Assembly: GCF_002261345.1 (NCBI RefSeq)
Contig: NZ_NEVT01000008.1
Coordinates: 372,001 to 436,000 of the forward strand
Source: Bordetella genomosp. 2
GTDB taxonomy: Bacteria > Pseudomonadota > Gammaproteobacteria > Burkholderiales > Burkholderiaceae_B
Reading direction: 5' to 3'
Length of the DNA: 64,000 nucleotides
Position numbers and translations under genes: made by a program
The notes under the pieces: generated by a model
The model's database searches: none
Seen by the model: only the letters and a program-made list of their open reading frames with translations
Told to the model about the DNA's origin: nothing
Shown: positions 16,365 to 25,597 of the stretch, piece after piece
Layout: each line of letters begins with the position of its first letter
Position numbering within the stretch: position 1 is the stretch's first letter

Positions 16365-17017
16365 TGCCCCAGGTAGCCGAGCGTCTTGAGATAGGCCTGG
16401 CGCACGTTGGCCAGGTGCGCCACCATGGCGGCACGCGCCGCTTCCGCATCGGCGCGCCCGAGCGCGTCGAGGATCGCGAGGTGCTCCTGGCGCGCCAGCA
16501 ACCAGCGGTCGGCGATCCGCTCTACGTTGCACAGCCGGGCGCGCAGGCGCACGTCGGCGATCATGGCCGCCATGGTGCGGTTGCCGCAATGCTGGGCCAC
16601 CAGGTTGTGCACTTCGTTGTCGTATGACCAGTCCTGCTGCTCGGTCAGCATGGTCTGCTCCAGGATGGCCTGCAACCGCTCGCGCACTTCTTGCAGCCGA
16701 GCGGGCGGGATTCTGCCGGCGGCCAGCGCGGCCGCCTCGCCTTCGAGCAGCGTGCGCACCTGCAGGAATTCCAGCAGCTCGGTGGCGCCGAAAGCTTTCA
16801 CGATGACCGAGCCGTTCGACAGGCGGGCCAGGATGCCTTCGCCCAGCAGGCGGTTCAGCGCGGCCCGCATGGGCGTGCGGGATACGGCCAGCTCATCGGC
16901 CAGGCGTCGTTCTTCCAGTACTTCGCCGGGGCCGATGCGCCGCGACACGATGCTGTCGAGGACCGCCTGGTAGGTACGCTCGGAGACGCTTTCCAGGGGT
17001 TTGGGTGGATACGGCAT
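16361..17017 (-). CDS. GntR family regulator, FCD subfamily
   Basis: A 218-residue repressor. The N-terminal winged helix (ERRLADELAVSRTPMRAALNRL) spans about residues 10-70, and an all-helical FCD domain follows (EVHNLVAQHCGNRTM with metal/ligand-binding residues). I start at 17017, because further-upstream in-frame Mets lie beyond a palindromic TGTATACA that resembles a GntR operator. It is the first gene of the ureide operon, so it probably controls AllA, PuuE and the Bug receptor in response to a purine-degradation intermediate. Confidence 0.9.
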   Translation of the reverse strand: MPYPPKPLESVSERTYQAVLDSIVSRRIGPGEVLEERRLADELAVSRTPMRAALNRLLGEGILARLSNGSVIVKAFGATELLEFLQVRTLLEGEAAALAAGRIPPARLQEVRERLQAILEQTMLTEQQDWSYDNEVHNLVAQHCGNRTMAAMIADVRLRARLCNVERIADRWLLARQEHLAILDALGRADAEAARAAMVAHLANVRQAYLKTLGYLGQ

Positions 17018-17342
17018 GTGTATACAGATGGGATCCCAATGGAATCCAATTGTAGCGGAAGTGCCGCCCTTGGCAAGCGCGGCCGTGTCCGCGGTCCGGA
17101 CCACCCGCGCAGGGAATCTCCATACAGTCATTACAATCCTGCCCATGCAGGCGGGCGGCCATGCCCCCGCCCGGCACACATATCCGGGCCCGTCCTCCCA
17201 CCCAGCGGCGGGCCCGTAGGGATGCCGACCCGCCTACGCGCGGACGGCATCCCATGATCGACCCGGCCCTACCCTGCGCTGCGATGTCGTTCTGATGATT
17301 TCCCGACCGATTCATTGAGAACCACGAAAAAAGGTATTTTTC
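17018..17342. promoter_or_regulatory. Divergent intergenic region between the ureide operon and a Bug gene
   Basis: These 325 bases hold no gene. The perfect palindrome TGTATACA (17019-17026) touches the GntR start and fits an FCD-GntR autoregulatory operator. An inverted-repeat-like patch with GGATCCC and GGAATCC follows. The right end carries a short A-rich leader with AAAGG before the Bug start. The rest shows nothing recognisable. Confidence 0.4.
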
Positions 17343-18314
17343 ATGTCGCAGCGACTCAAGCGCCTTGCCGGCCTTGCCGCCAATCTCCTCGTCAGCGCCG
17401 CGGGCGTCGCCCACGCCGCGTATCCCGAACGGCCGATCAACCTGGTGGTGCCCTTCCCGCCCGGCCAGGCCACCGACATCTTTGCCCGCATGGTGGCCGA
17501 GCAATTGGCCAAGGCAGTGGGGCAACCCGTCGTGGTGGAAAACAAGGCCGGCGCCGGCAGCAACATCGGCATGCAGCATGTGGCCCGCTCCGCGCCCGAC
17601 GGCTACACCCTGGTGGTGGGCGGCAGCGCGGCGGCGGTCAACCAGACGCTCTACAGCAACCCGGGCTATTCGTTGCAGGACGACTTCAGGCCGGTGGGCG
17701 GCATCTTCACCGTGCCGCTGATCTTCCTGGCCACGCCGCAAAGCGGCATCGCCTCGCTGGCGCAGCTGATCGAACAGGCCAAGGCCAAGCCGGGCGAACT
17801 GGCATACGCCAGCGCCGGCATCGGCGGCACGCAGCACCTGTCGGCCGAGATGTTCAAGGCCGACGCCGACATCGACCTGCGCCACATCCCCTACAAGGGC
17901 AGCGGCCCCGCCCAGGCCGATTTCCTGGGCAACCATGTGCCGCTGATGGTGGACTCGGTGACCGCCGCGCTGCCGCACGTGCAGTCGAAGGCGGCCGTGC
18001 CGCTGGCGGTGACCACCAGCCAGCGCGTGCCGCAATTGCCGGAGGTGCCGACCGTGGCCGAATCCGGCCTGCCCGGCTTCGAGGCGGTCGGCTGGGCGAT
18101 GATCTTCGCGCCCGCGCAAACGCCCGACGACGTGGTCGCCTACCTGAACCAGAAGGTCAACGCCATTCTCGAATCGCCCGAGATGGCGCGCGCCCTGGCG
18201 GAGCGCGGCGGCCAGCCGCTGGTCTACGCGCCCGAGGAAGGCCGGCGTTTCGTGGCCAACGAAGTGGAAAAATGGGGCAAGGCCGTGAAGCGGTCGGGCG
18301 CCTCGGTGGACTGA
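17343..18314 (+). CDS. Bug family solute-binding protein
   Basis: A 323-residue periplasmic receptor with signal peptide [20 protein letters not shown] ending near VAHA. Family blocks are [46 protein letters not shown] and [18 protein letters not shown]. It is followed after 29 bases by a LysR gene on the same strand, and the pair looks like a transcription unit. Ligand unknown; no enzyme gene accompanies it. Confidence 0.93.
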   Translation: MSQRLKRLAGLAANLLVSAAGVAHAAYPERPINLVVPFPPGQATDIFARMVAEQLAKAVGQPVVVENKAGAGSNIGMQHVARSAPDGYTLVVGGSAAAVNQTLYSNPGYSLQDDFRPVGGIFTVPLIFLATPQSGIASLAQLIEQAKAKPGELAYASAGIGGTQHLSAEMFKADADIDLRHIPYKGSGPAQADFLGNHVPLMVDSVTAALPHVQSKAAVPLAVTTSQRVPQLPEVPTVAESGLPGFEAVGWAMIFAPAQTPDDVVAYLNQKVNAILESPEMARALAERGGQPLVYAPEEGRRFVANEVEKWGKAVKRSGASVD

Positions 18315-18343
18315 TCGTCCGCGCACGCCGCCGAGCCGCCGCC

Positions 18344-19252
18344 ATGCTGACCTTCAAGCAGATCGAAGCACTTTACTGGGTGGTGCAGCTCGGCGGCTTC
18401 GCCAATGCCGCCGAACGGCTCAACACGACGCAGTCGGCCATCACCAAGCGCATCCAGGAACTGGAAACCAGCTTCGACATCCAGATCTTCAACCGCAGCG
18501 GGCAGAAGGCCACGCTGACGCGCACCGGCGAGGAATTGCTGGAAATGGCCGCCGACCTGCTCGGCCGGCGCGACCAGATGCTGCTGAAGATGAAGGGCTT
18601 CAAGCCGTTTTCGGGTTCGCTGCGGCTGGGCATCACCGAGATCACGGCCATGACCTGGCTGCCGCAGTTGATGCAGGCCCTGCGCACTACCTTCCCCGAG
18701 CTGATCGTGCAGCCCAAGATCGGCATGGCGTGGCAGCTGCAGCAAAGCCTGCTGAACGGCCAGCTGGACATGGCGATCCTGCATTGGGAAATCCGCCATC
18801 CGCACCTGGAGATCGAACCGATTGCCCAGGTCGACTTCGGCTGGGCGGGCAGCCCGGCGGTGATTTCGCCGGCCAAGGTCTATACGCCGGAAGACATCTC
18901 GCGCATGAACATCATCCGGCAGGATCCGGATTCAGCCCTGAACGCCATTTACGACGAATGGCTGGCGCCCTATACCTCGCAGTCGAACCTGTTCACCATC
19001 AACAGCCTGCAGGCCATGGTGGGCCTGACCGTGGCGGGGTTCGGCGTGGCCTGCATCGCCACCGGGTATTTCTCGGACCTGTTCAAGAGCCGCAAGCTGG
19101 TGCTGGCGCGCACCACCAAGCCGATGCCCACGTCGATGTACTGCGCCATGTACGCCAAGCAATCGAACACCATGTTCTACCAGGAAATCGCCCGCATCGC
19201 GCGCGACGTGTGCGATTTCTCCCGGCCGTACGGCGGCGGCCTGGGCGCCTAG
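18344..19252 (+). CDS. LysR family transcriptional regulator
   Basis: A 302-residue LysR protein. The DNA-binding segment (MLTFKQIEALYWVVQLGGF, AAERLNTTQSAITKRIQELE) covers residues 1-60, and the effector domain starts at GSLRLGITEITAMTWLPQL. It lies directly behind a Bug receptor gene on the same strand, unlike the divergent LysR genes elsewhere in the window. It may regulate the receptor gene or a distant locus. Its start at 18344 lacks a strong ribosome site. Confidence 0.92.
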   Translation: MLTFKQIEALYWVVQLGGFANAAERLNTTQSAITKRIQELETSFDIQIFNRSGQKATLTRTGEELLEMAADLLGRRDQMLLKMKGFKPFSGSLRLGITEITAMTWLPQLMQALRTTFPELIVQPKIGMAWQLQQSLLNGQLDMAILHWEIRHPHLEIEPIAQVDFGWAGSPAVISPAKVYTPEDISRMNIIRQDPDSALNAIYDEWLAPYTSQSNLFTINSLQAMVGLTVAGFGVACIATGYFSDLFKSRKLVLARTTKPMPTSMYCAMYAKQSNTMFYQEIARIARDVCDFSRPYGGGLGA

Positions 19253-19274
19253 GCCGGCCGCAGGTTCCGCCGCC

Positions 19275-20183
19275 TCAGCGTGACAGGGCCGCGGCGACGA
19301 AGGCGGCCAGGTCGCGATTGAACCGCTCGGGCTCTTCCAGGAAAGGCGCATGGCCGGCATCCGCGTACAACCTGGCCTGGATGTCCGGGTTCAGGCTGGT
19401 GGCGCGGGCGATGGACGGGCCGGCTTGCACCAGGGCATCGTGGGCGCCATAGATCAGCAATAGCGGCACCCTGGCCTGGCCCAGGCCTTGGCGGGCCGCC
19501 ACGCTCATCGACGGAACCGCCCGCTGCATGTCCCATGCGGCCAGCGCCGCATTGGCCAGCAGCCGCTCGAAGGTAGGCGCGTCCGGCTGCGCATGGAAGC
19601 ACAAACGCAGGAACCGCCGCTGCCCATCCAGATGGGTCTTCAGGTCGGCCGACACCATGTCCCGGTATACCTCCGGGTGGGGCGCAATCTGGTCCGGGTG
19701 CAGCTCAATCACGCCGCCGACATAAAGCGCGCCGGCAATGCCTGCATCGCCATGGGCGGCCAGATAGTTCGAGATCACCGCGGCTCCCAGCGACCAGCCC
19801 ACCAGCACAGGCCGGCGCGCGCCCGAGGCAGCGATGACGGCGGCCAGGTCGTCGGCCCAGCGCCGGCCGTCGCGATAGGCCTCCAGCCCGGCGGGCTTGC
19901 CGGACAGGCCGTGGCCGCGCAGGTCATAGGTAATCAGCCGATAGCGCTGCAACGCCGGACTGGCGAGCTGCCGTTGCCAGCTCAGGTGACTGCCCAGCAG
20001 CCCGTGGACGAAAATGACTGGCGGGCCGGCAGGGTTGCCGGACTCCTGGACCGCCAGGCTGACGCCATCGGGCGCCGTGACGGTATAGGCCTTGATGCCG
20101 GCCTGCGCGCTCGGCCACCAGGCCAACAAGACGAACGCCGCAGCCACCATGGCACAGGCGCGGCGAAGCAGAAGGGAATACAT
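19275..20183 (-). CDS. Exported alpha/beta-hydrolase
   Basis: A 302-residue hydrolase with an N-terminal signal or anchor (MYSLLLRRACAMVAAAFVLL to SAQA). The fold shows VIFVHGLLGSHLSWQ (oxyanion region), the nucleophile elbow GWSLGAA, and YADAGHAPFLEEPERFN with the catalytic histidine. The family includes esterases, lactonases and haloperoxidase-like enzymes. I start at 20183 because longer versions from 20204 or 20210 would begin almost at the predicted transcription start and spoil the signal peptide. It is divergent from a MerR gene across an operator-like promoter, so MerR control is likely. Substrate unknown. Confidence 0.85.
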   Translation of the reverse strand: MYSLLLRRACAMVAAAFVLLAWWPSAQAGIKAYTVTAPDGVSLAVQESGNPAGPPVIFVHGLLGSHLSWQRQLASPALQRYRLITYDLRGHGLSGKPAGLEAYRDGRRWADDLAAVIAASGARRPVLVGWSLGAAVISNYLAAHGDAGIAGALYVGGVIELHPDQIAPHPEVYRDMVSADLKTHLDGQRRFLRLCFHAQPDAPTFERLLANAALAAWDMQRAVPSMSVAARQGLGQARVPLLLIYGAHDALVQAGPSIARATSLNPDIQARLYADAGHAPFLEEPERFNRDLAAFVAAALSR

Positions 20184-20217
20184 GGGTGAAGACTCCGCGA
20201 TCATTGACATACGCGCA

Positions 20218-20248
20218 GTCTCAACCCTGACACCAGTGTAAGAGTCAA
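20218..20248 (-). promoter_or_regulatory. MerR-type promoter/operator for the exported hydrolase
   Basis: Reading the minus strand, TTGACT (20248-20243) is followed by an imperfect palindrome CTTACACTGGTGTCAGG and then TTGAGA (20224-20219). The palindrome sits inside a long (18-base) spacer, the arrangement used by MerR activators that untwist the promoter. It lies between the hydrolase and the MerR gene. Confidence 0.6.
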
Positions 20249-20271
20249 GCGGGAAGTGCTATCTTTTCGCC

Positions 20272-20658
20272 ATGAACCCGACCACACCGTCAGGCCCCAT
20301 GTCGATCGGCGCGTTGGCGCGCGCAACCGGGGCCAGCATACGCTCCATCCGCCATTACGATGCGCACGGATTGCTGGCCAGCGACCGCGCGGCCAACGGC
20401 TACCGGACGTTCCCTCCTGCGGCCGTGGCGCAGGTCAGGCAGATCCAGCGCCTGATCGCGACCGGCTTCAGCCTGGCGGAGATCCGCGCATTCCCGGACT
20501 GCATGCGCATGATCGAAGGCGCCAGCGCCTGCCAGGAAACCACCGGCGCGCAGCGCCGGCGGCTCGCCTCGATCGAGCGGCAGATCGCCGACCTGGAACG
20601 CCGCCGCGCCCGGCTACTGGAGATGTTGGCCGCGGGCGCCGTCCCGGCGAAGCGCTGA
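20272..20658 (+). CDS. MerR family transcriptional regulator
   Basis: A 128-residue regulator. Residues 9-75 are the MerR winged helix (MSIGALARATGASIRSIRHYDAHGLL, quoted as two joined blocks). It then has the wing segment ANGYRTFPPAAVAQVRQIQRL and a C-terminal dimerisation coiled coil (IERQIADLERRRARLLEML). A lone cysteine pair typical of metal sensors is absent, so it probably senses an organic ligand or redox state. It is divergent from the exported hydrolase, with the MerR-type operator in between. Confidence 0.9.
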   Translation: MNPTTPSGPMSIGALARATGASIRSIRHYDAHGLLASDRAANGYRTFPPAAVAQVRQIQRLIATGFSLAEIRAFPDCMRMIEGASACQETTGAQRRRLASIERQIADLERRRARLLEMLAAGAVPAKR

Positions 20659-20663
20659 GCGCC

Positions 20664-21386
20664 TCAGTGCCGGATGTCGGCCAGGAACTTGCGGGCCCGC
20701 TCGGTGCCGGCCTGCGCGAAGAACTGCTCGGGCGGCGCCTGCTCGACGATGCGGCCGGCATCCATGAACCAGACGGTGTCGGCCACGTCGCGCGCGAAAT
20801 TCATCTCGTGGGTGACGCACACCATGGTCATGCCTTCGGCGGCCAGCGACTTCATCACCAGCAGCACCTCGTTGACCATCTCCGGATCGAGCGCGCTGGT
20901 GGGCTCGTCGAACAGCATGATGCGCGGCTTCATGGCCAGCGCGCGGGCGATCGCCACGCGCTGCTGCTGGCCGCCCGACAGCTCGCCCGGATAGGCGTCG
21001 GCCTTGTGCGCCAGGCCGACGCGCTCCAGCAGCGCCAGCGCGGTCTCGCCCGCTTCGCCCTTGCTCATGCGCTTGAGCATCACCGGCGCCATCATCAGGT
21101 TGTCCCGCACGCTCATGTGCGGGAACAGGTTGAACTGCTGGAACACGAAGCCGATGTGGCTACGCATCTCGTCCAGCGACTTGCACTGGTAGACATCCAC
21201 GCCGTCGACCAGGATGCTGCCCTTCTGGATGGGCTCCAGGCGGTTGATGGTGCGGATCAGCGTCGATTTGCCCGAGCCGGACGGCCCGCACACCACCAGC
21301 ACCTCGCCCTGGCGCACGCTGGCGTTGATGTCGTCGAGGGCGAGATACTCGCCATACCATTTACTGACGTTCTTGAATTCGATCAT
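20664..21386 (-). CDS. Polar amino-acid ABC transporter ATP-binding protein (GlnQ type)
   Basis: A 240-residue ATPase. It has Walker [14 protein letters not shown]-loop [17 protein letters not shown], signature [15 protein letters not shown], Walker [17 protein letters not shown] and the switch [18 protein letters not shown]. All are typical of the polar-amino-acid uptake family. It is the last gene of a six-gene minus-strand operon that also encodes two permeases, a binding protein, an aminotransferase and an RraA-type aldolase. Confidence 0.94.
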   Translation of the reverse strand: MIEFKNVSKWYGEYLALDDINASVRQGEVLVVCGPSGSGKSTLIRTINRLEPIQKGSILVDGVDVYQCKSLDEMRSHIGFVFQQFNLFPHMSVRDNLMMAPVMLKRMSKGEAGETALALLERVGLAHKADAYPGELSGGQQQRVAIARALAMKPRIMLFDEPTSALDPEMVNEVLLVMKSLAAEGMTMVCVTHEMNFARDVADTVWFMDAGRIVEQAPPEQFFAQAGTERARKFLADIRH

Positions 21387-21409
21387 GAGAGTACCCAGGG
21401 GCGCCGCCG

Positions 21410-22102
21410 CTAGACCGTCACGATGCGCGTGCCGCGCATGCGGGTCTCGACGAGCTTGACGACGCCGGTAAGAATCAGGTTCAGCGCGAAGTAGGTCAGC
21501 GCCAGCAGCGTGAACACCTCGAACGGCTTGGTCAGCAGGATGTTATTGACCTGGGCGGCGGCGAATGTCAGCTCGTGCACGCTGATGACGAAGCCCAGCG
21601 AGGTCTCCTTCACCGTGGAGATGAACTGGCTGAGCATGCTCGGGATGGTGTTGTACAGCGCCTGCGGCAGCACGATCTTGCGCATGGTCTGCATATGGCT
21701 CAGGCCCAGCGACCGGCCGGCTTCCATCTGCCCCTTGGGCAGGGCCTGGATGCCGCTGCGGATGATCTCGGACAGGTACGCGCCCTCGTAGATGATCAGC
21801 GCGGCGGCCATGGTGACCACGCCGCTGACCGAGGCGCCGATCACCAACGGCAGGAAGAAATAGGCCCAGAAGATGAACATGATGAGCGGCAGCCCGCGCA
21901 CCACGTACACCACGGCCGTGGCCGGCCAGTAGAACACCCGGTGCGAGCTGATGCGGCCCAGCGCCAGCAGCACGCCAATGGGAAACGCCAGCGCCAGGCT
22001 GACCAGCGCCAGCCCCACGGTGGCCACCAGCCCGCCCATGGGGCCATTGGGCCACTGGCCCACCAGCAGCAGCAACCAGTTGTCGGAGAGAATTTCCAGC
22101 AT
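21410..22102 (-). CDS. Polar amino-acid ABC transporter permease
   Basis: A 230-residue HisM/GlnP-type permease with about five membrane segments and the ATPase-contact loop around [24 protein letters not shown]. It pairs with the permease at 22109-22813, forming the usual heterodimer. Only six bases separate the two. A second role is unlikely. Confidence 0.93.
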   Translation of the reverse strand: MLEILSDNWLLLLVGQWPNGPMGGLVATVGLALVSLALAFPIGVLLALGRISSHRVFYWPATAVVYVVRGLPLIMFIFWAYFFLPLVIGASVSGVVTMAAALIIYEGAYLSEIIRSGIQALPKGQMEAGRSLGLSHMQTMRKIVLPQALYNTIPSMLSQFISTVKETSLGFVISVHELTFAAAQVNNILLTKPFEVFTLLALTYFALNLILTGVVKLVETRMRGTRIVTV

Positions 22103-22108
22103 GACGAT

Positions 22109-22813
22109 TTACCGGGCCTTGGCCACGTAGGCGACCCGTTTGGACAAATAGGCGCCGGCCAGCATCAGCAGCAGCGAGATAGCGAGGTACAGCACCGTGA
22201 CCACGAAATAGATCTCGAAGGTCTTGAAGGTGGCGGACTCGATCTCGCGGCCCGCGCCGGTCAGCTCGATCAGGCCGATGGCCATGGCCAGGCTGGTGTT
22301 CTTGAACAGCAGCAGGGTCTGGTTGGTGAGCGGCGGGATCGAGATCTTGAAAGCCTGCGGCAGGATCACCTTGCGCATCGCCTGCAGATAGCCCAGGCCC
22401 AGGCTGCGCGCGGCTTCCATCTGGCCGCGTGGAATGGCGCGGATGGCGCTGCGCAGGTCTTCGCCCACATAAGCGGCCGTGACCAGCCCGATGGCGATCG
22501 TGGCGTAGAAGAACTCGCCGCCGATGATGTTGATGGCGTCGTTCAGGGCCGGCGGCACGATGGACGCCACCCCGAAGTACCACAGCAGAATGTGCACCAG
22601 CATCGGCACATTGCGGTGGAAGGCCACGTACACGGCGATCAGCCAGTTGAGCGGCCGCAGGTTGAGCATGCGCAGCACGGCCAGCAGGCTGCCCAGCGTG
22701 AACGCCATCAGCCAGGCCAGCAGGGTCATCTTCAGGGTGGTGGCCAGGCCACCCAGTATCAGGGTCGGGTAGCCGTTACTCAGTAACGCACCAAAATCCA
22801 ATGTGTATTTCAT
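22109..22813 (-). CDS. Polar amino-acid ABC transporter permease
   Basis: A 234-residue HisQ/GlnP-type permease. Membrane segments begin around LILGGLATTLKMTLLAWLMAF, and the conserved loop is MEAARSLGLGYLQAMRKVILPQ. It follows the binding-protein gene by 25 bases. Together with the second permease and GlnQ-type ATPase it completes the importer. Confidence 0.93.
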   Translation of the reverse strand: MKYTLDFGALLSNGYPTLILGGLATTLKMTLLAWLMAFTLGSLLAVLRMLNLRPLNWLIAVYVAFHRNVPMLVHILLWYFGVASIVPPALNDAINIIGGEFFYATIAIGLVTAAYVGEDLRSAIRAIPRGQMEAARSLGLGYLQAMRKVILPQAFKISIPPLTNQTLLLFKNTSLAMAIGLIELTGAGREIESATFKTFEIYFVVTVLYLAISLLLMLAGAYLSKRVAYVAKAR

Positions 22814-22838
22814 AACCAGCTACCCGCCACGCAGGCCA

Positions 22839-23669
22839 TCAGCCCTTGATTTCCTCGACCTTGAACGCGCGCTTGGTCGGGAACTTGGTGTCCGGGCCGA
22901 ACCAGCGGTCGAAGATGGTCTGCAGCTTGCCCGAGGTTTCCAGGTCGGCCAACGTCTTGTTGACCTCGTTGCGCAGGCCGTCCTCGCCCTTGCGCAGGCC
23001 GATGCCCCAGGGCTCGACGAACAGCGGCTCTTCGATGATGTCGAGCTTGACCGGCGACTTCTCGGCGTCCTGCTTGAACTTCAGCAGCATCAGCTCCGAG
23101 CCGACGAAGCCGGACACTTTCCTCTGCTGCAGGGCCATGAAGGCGGTCGGGGGATCCTTGAAGGTCACCGTGGTCACGTCGGGGATCAGGCGCTTGGCGC
23201 CGGCTTCCGACGACGACCCCGAGACCGCGCTGACGCGCTTGCCGGCCAGGTCGGCGGGCGTCTTCAGGGTGCCGGCGTCGTCGCGGCGGATCAGGATCTT
23301 CTGCGGGCTGACGTAGTGCTGGTAGCTGTAGTCGATCTGCTTGGCGCGATCGGCCGACCAGCCCAGGTTGGCCGCCACCAGGTCGACCCGCCCGCCGGCC
23401 AGCTCGGGAATGCGGGCCGCCACCGAGATCATCTTGATCTCCAGCTTCACGCCGAGGCGATCGGCGATCTCCTGGCACAGGTCCACCTCGTAGCCCACCA
23501 CCTGGCGGGTCTTCGGGTCCTGGAAGCTGAACGGCTCGGACGTGCCCAGCGTGCCGCACACCAGCGTGCCGCGCGCCTTGACGTCGGCCAGCGCGTCGGC
23601 CTGCGCCACGCCCGCCACACCCAGGGCCGCCAGCAGCGGCACGCACTTCAACAGGTTCTTCAATCGCAT
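22839..23669 (-). CDS. Polar amino-acid ABC transporter substrate-binding protein
   Basis: A 276-residue type-3 periplasmic binding protein. Its signal peptide (MRLKNLLKCVPLLAALGVAG to AQA) is followed by ADVKARGTLVCGTLG. The family signature region VGYEVDLCQEIADRLGVKLE is clear. It captures the amino acid for the importer encoded downstream. The ribosome site GGGAGAAAA precedes the start. The linked aldolase and aminotransferase suggest a hydroxylated dicarboxylic amino acid, which is inference. Confidence 0.94.
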   Translation of the reverse strand: MRLKNLLKCVPLLAALGVAGVAQADALADVKARGTLVCGTLGTSEPFSFQDPKTRQVVGYEVDLCQEIADRLGVKLEIKMISVAARIPELAGGRVDLVAANLGWSADRAKQIDYSYQHYVSPQKILIRRDDAGTLKTPADLAGKRVSAVSGSSSEAGAKRLIPDVTTVTFKDPPTAFMALQQRKVSGFVGSELMLLKFKQDAEKSPVKLDIIEEPLFVEPWGIGLRKGEDGLRNEVNKTLADLETSGKLQTIFDRWFGPDTKFPTKRAFKVEEIKG

Positions 23670-23687
23670 GGTTTTCTCCCTGAATAG

Positions 23688-24920
23688 TTATTTAAGTTGG
23701 CCGCATGCCCACGCCAGCTTTTCGCAACCGGTGCGGATCGTATCCAGGTCGGTGGCGAAACTCATGCGCATGTGGCCGGGGTTGCCGTAGGCGGAGCCGT
23801 CCAGGACGGCGACACCCGCGGCGTCGAGCAGGTAATGCACGAAATCCAGGTCATTCCCGATGGGCTTGCCCGCGGGCGTGCGCTTGCCGATGAAGCCCTG
23901 GATGCTGGGAAATACATAGAACGCGCCCGCCGGCCGCGGGCACGACATGCCCTCGATGCCGTTCAGCAGGTCGACGATCAGGTCGCGGCGTTCCTTGTAC
24001 AAGGCAATGATGTCGGCCACGCATTGCTGGTCGGCCGACAGCGCGGTGGCCGCCGCCACCTGGCAGATCTGGCTGGCGCACGAGGTGGACTGCGAAATCA
24101 GCGTCGAGATCGCCTTGACCAGCCAGGCCGGCCCGGCGGCATAGCCGACGCGCCAGCCCGTCATGGCATAGGCCTTGGACACGCCATTGACCAGCAAGGT
24201 GCGCGGCGCCAGCGCCGGCGCCACGGCCAGCGGCGAAACGTAGCGGCCATCGTAGCAAAAATGCTCGTAGATCTCGTCCACCATCAGCAGCACCTGCGGA
24301 TGCTTTTCCAGCACGGCCAGCAGTGCGGCCAGCTCCGCGTCGGTGTAGATGGCGCCGGACGGATTATTCGGCGCGTTGAGCAGCAGCCATTTGGTGCGCG
24401 GCGTGATCGCCGCTTCCAGCGCCGCCGGCGTCACCTTGAAGTCCTGCGCCTCGGTGGTCGGCAGGATCACCGGCTTGCCGTCATTGAGCAGCACCATGTC
24501 GGGATACGACACCCAGTAAGGCGTGGGGATGATGACTTCGTCGCCGGCATCGAGCGTGGCCTGCAGGGCCGAGAAAATCAGCTGCTTGGCGCCGGTGCCC
24601 GCCACCAGCTGGTCCAGCTCGAACGACAGCCCGTTCTCGCGCTTGAACTTCTGCTGCACGGCAACCAGCAGCTCGCGGATGCCGGACGACGAGGTGTACT
24701 TCACCGCGCCGCTCTCGATGGCGGCGATGCCGGCCTGGGCGATGTGGCGGGGCGTGCCGACATCCGGCTCGCCGATCGTGAAATCGACGATCGTCTTGCC
24801 CTCGGCGCGCAGCAGGTCGACCTTGCGCTTGGCCGCCATGCTGGGCGACGGCTTGATGGCGCCCATGCGCCGGGCCAGGAACGCGGCGGCCTGGTCCTGT
24901 TGATTCGGGGTTGCGGTCAT
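23688..24920 (-). CDS. Class I/II pyridoxal-phosphate aminotransferase (aspartate aminotransferase-like)
   Basis: A 410-residue fold-type I aminotransferase. It has DFTIGEPDVGTP near residue 46, NAPNNPSGA (182-190), the PLP-holding VDEIYEH, and the Schiff-base Lys249 in GVSKAYAMTGWRVGY. It swaps the amino group of an amino acid with a 2-oxo acid. Sitting between an RraA-family aldolase gene (8 bases upstream) and an amino-acid importer, it probably makes the 2-oxo acid that the aldolase cleaves. The specific amino donor cannot be read from sequence. Confidence 0.93.
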   Translation of the reverse strand: MTATPNQQDQAAAFLARRMGAIKPSPSMAAKRKVDLLRAEGKTIVDFTIGEPDVGTPRHIAQAGIAAIESGAVKYTSSSGIRELLVAVQQKFKRENGLSFELDQLVAGTGAKQLIFSALQATLDAGDEVIIPTPYWVSYPDMVLLNDGKPVILPTTEAQDFKVTPAALEAAITPRTKWLLLNAPNNPSGAIYTDAELAALLAVLEKHPQVLLMVDEIYEHFCYDGRYVSPLAVAPALAPRTLLVNGVSKAYAMTGWRVGYAAGPAWLVKAISTLISQSTSCASQICQVAAATALSADQQCVADIIALYKERRDLIVDLLNGIEGMSCPRPAGAFYVFPSIQGFIGKRTPAGKPIGNDLDFVHYLLDAAGVAVLDGSAYGNPGHMRMSFATDLDTIRTGCEKLAWACGQLK

Positions 24921-24928
24921 GTCGCGGC

Positions 24929-25597
24929 CTACAGCAGGTTCTTGGCTTCGAGGACGGGATGCAGCCAGCTCTGGCGCGCGGCGCCGCTGGCGATCTCCGC
25001 CATGATTCGTTCTTCCTTGGCGGCGTGCTCGCGCGCCTTCTGCACCAGCGCCTCGGCCTGGCTGGGCGGGAACGACACGATGCCGTCCTCGTCGGCCACG
25101 ATCACGTCGCCCGGCTGGATCACCTGGCCGCCGATATTGACCGGCACGTTGACCTCGCCCGGGCCGTCCTTGTAGGGGCCGCGATGCACGTGGCCGCGCG
25201 CGTAGCAGGGGAATTCATCGTTCTCGAACGCCGCCACGTCGCGGATGGCGCCGTCGACGATCAGGCCGGCGCAGCCGCGCTGCTGCAAATAGCTTTTCAT
25301 GATCTCGCCGACGCAGGCGTTGGTGAGGTCGCCGCCCGCATCCACCACCAGCACGTGGCCCGGCTGCACCAGGGTCATGGCGTGATAGATGAAGAGGTTG
25401 TCGCCCGGCCGCGTCTTGACGGTAAGCGCGCTGCCCACCAATTTGCCCCTGCGGTTGTAGCGGGTCAGCCCGACCACGCCGCGCTGGCGGTTCAGGTTGT
25501 CGCTCAGGTGCGGGGTGACGATCGACCGCAGCGCGGCGACCAGGTCGGCGCCCAGCACTGGCGGGGCGGGATTGAGAGTGAATGAAGGATTCTGCAT
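24929..25597 (-). CDS. RraA-family / HMG-CHA aldolase-like protein
   Basis: A 222-residue protein of the RraA fold that includes class II pyruvate aldolases for 4-hydroxy-4-methyl-2-oxoglutarate and 4-carboxy-4-hydroxy-2-oxoadipate. The Arg-Asp pair is at 119-120 (VDGAIRD), 21 residues after Glu98. This corresponds to the family D-X20-R-D metal-site motif with Glu replacing Asp. It also has VVDAGGDLTNACVGE, the substrate loop. The start follows CTGGAGTACGG. It is first gene of the operon with the aminotransferase and amino-acid importer. This favours a catabolic aldolase over a regulator of RNase E. Confidence 0.85.
   Translation of the reverse strand: MQNPSFTLNPAPPVLGADLVAALRSIVTPHLSDNLNRQRGVVGLTRYNRRGKLVGSALTVKTRPGDNLFIYHAMTLVQPGHVLVVDAGGDLTNACVGEIMKSYLQQRGCAGLIVDGAIRDVAAFENDEFPCYARGHVHRGPYKDGPGEVNVPVNIGGQVIQPGDVIVADEDGIVSFPPSQAEALVQKAREHAAKEERIMAEIASGAARQSWLHPVLEAKNLL

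Noticed and set aside
24929-25597. RraA-family protein as a regulator of RNase E
   Set aside because: Operon context with an aminotransferase and amino-acid importer, and the conserved Arg-Asp metal-site pair, favour an aldolase.
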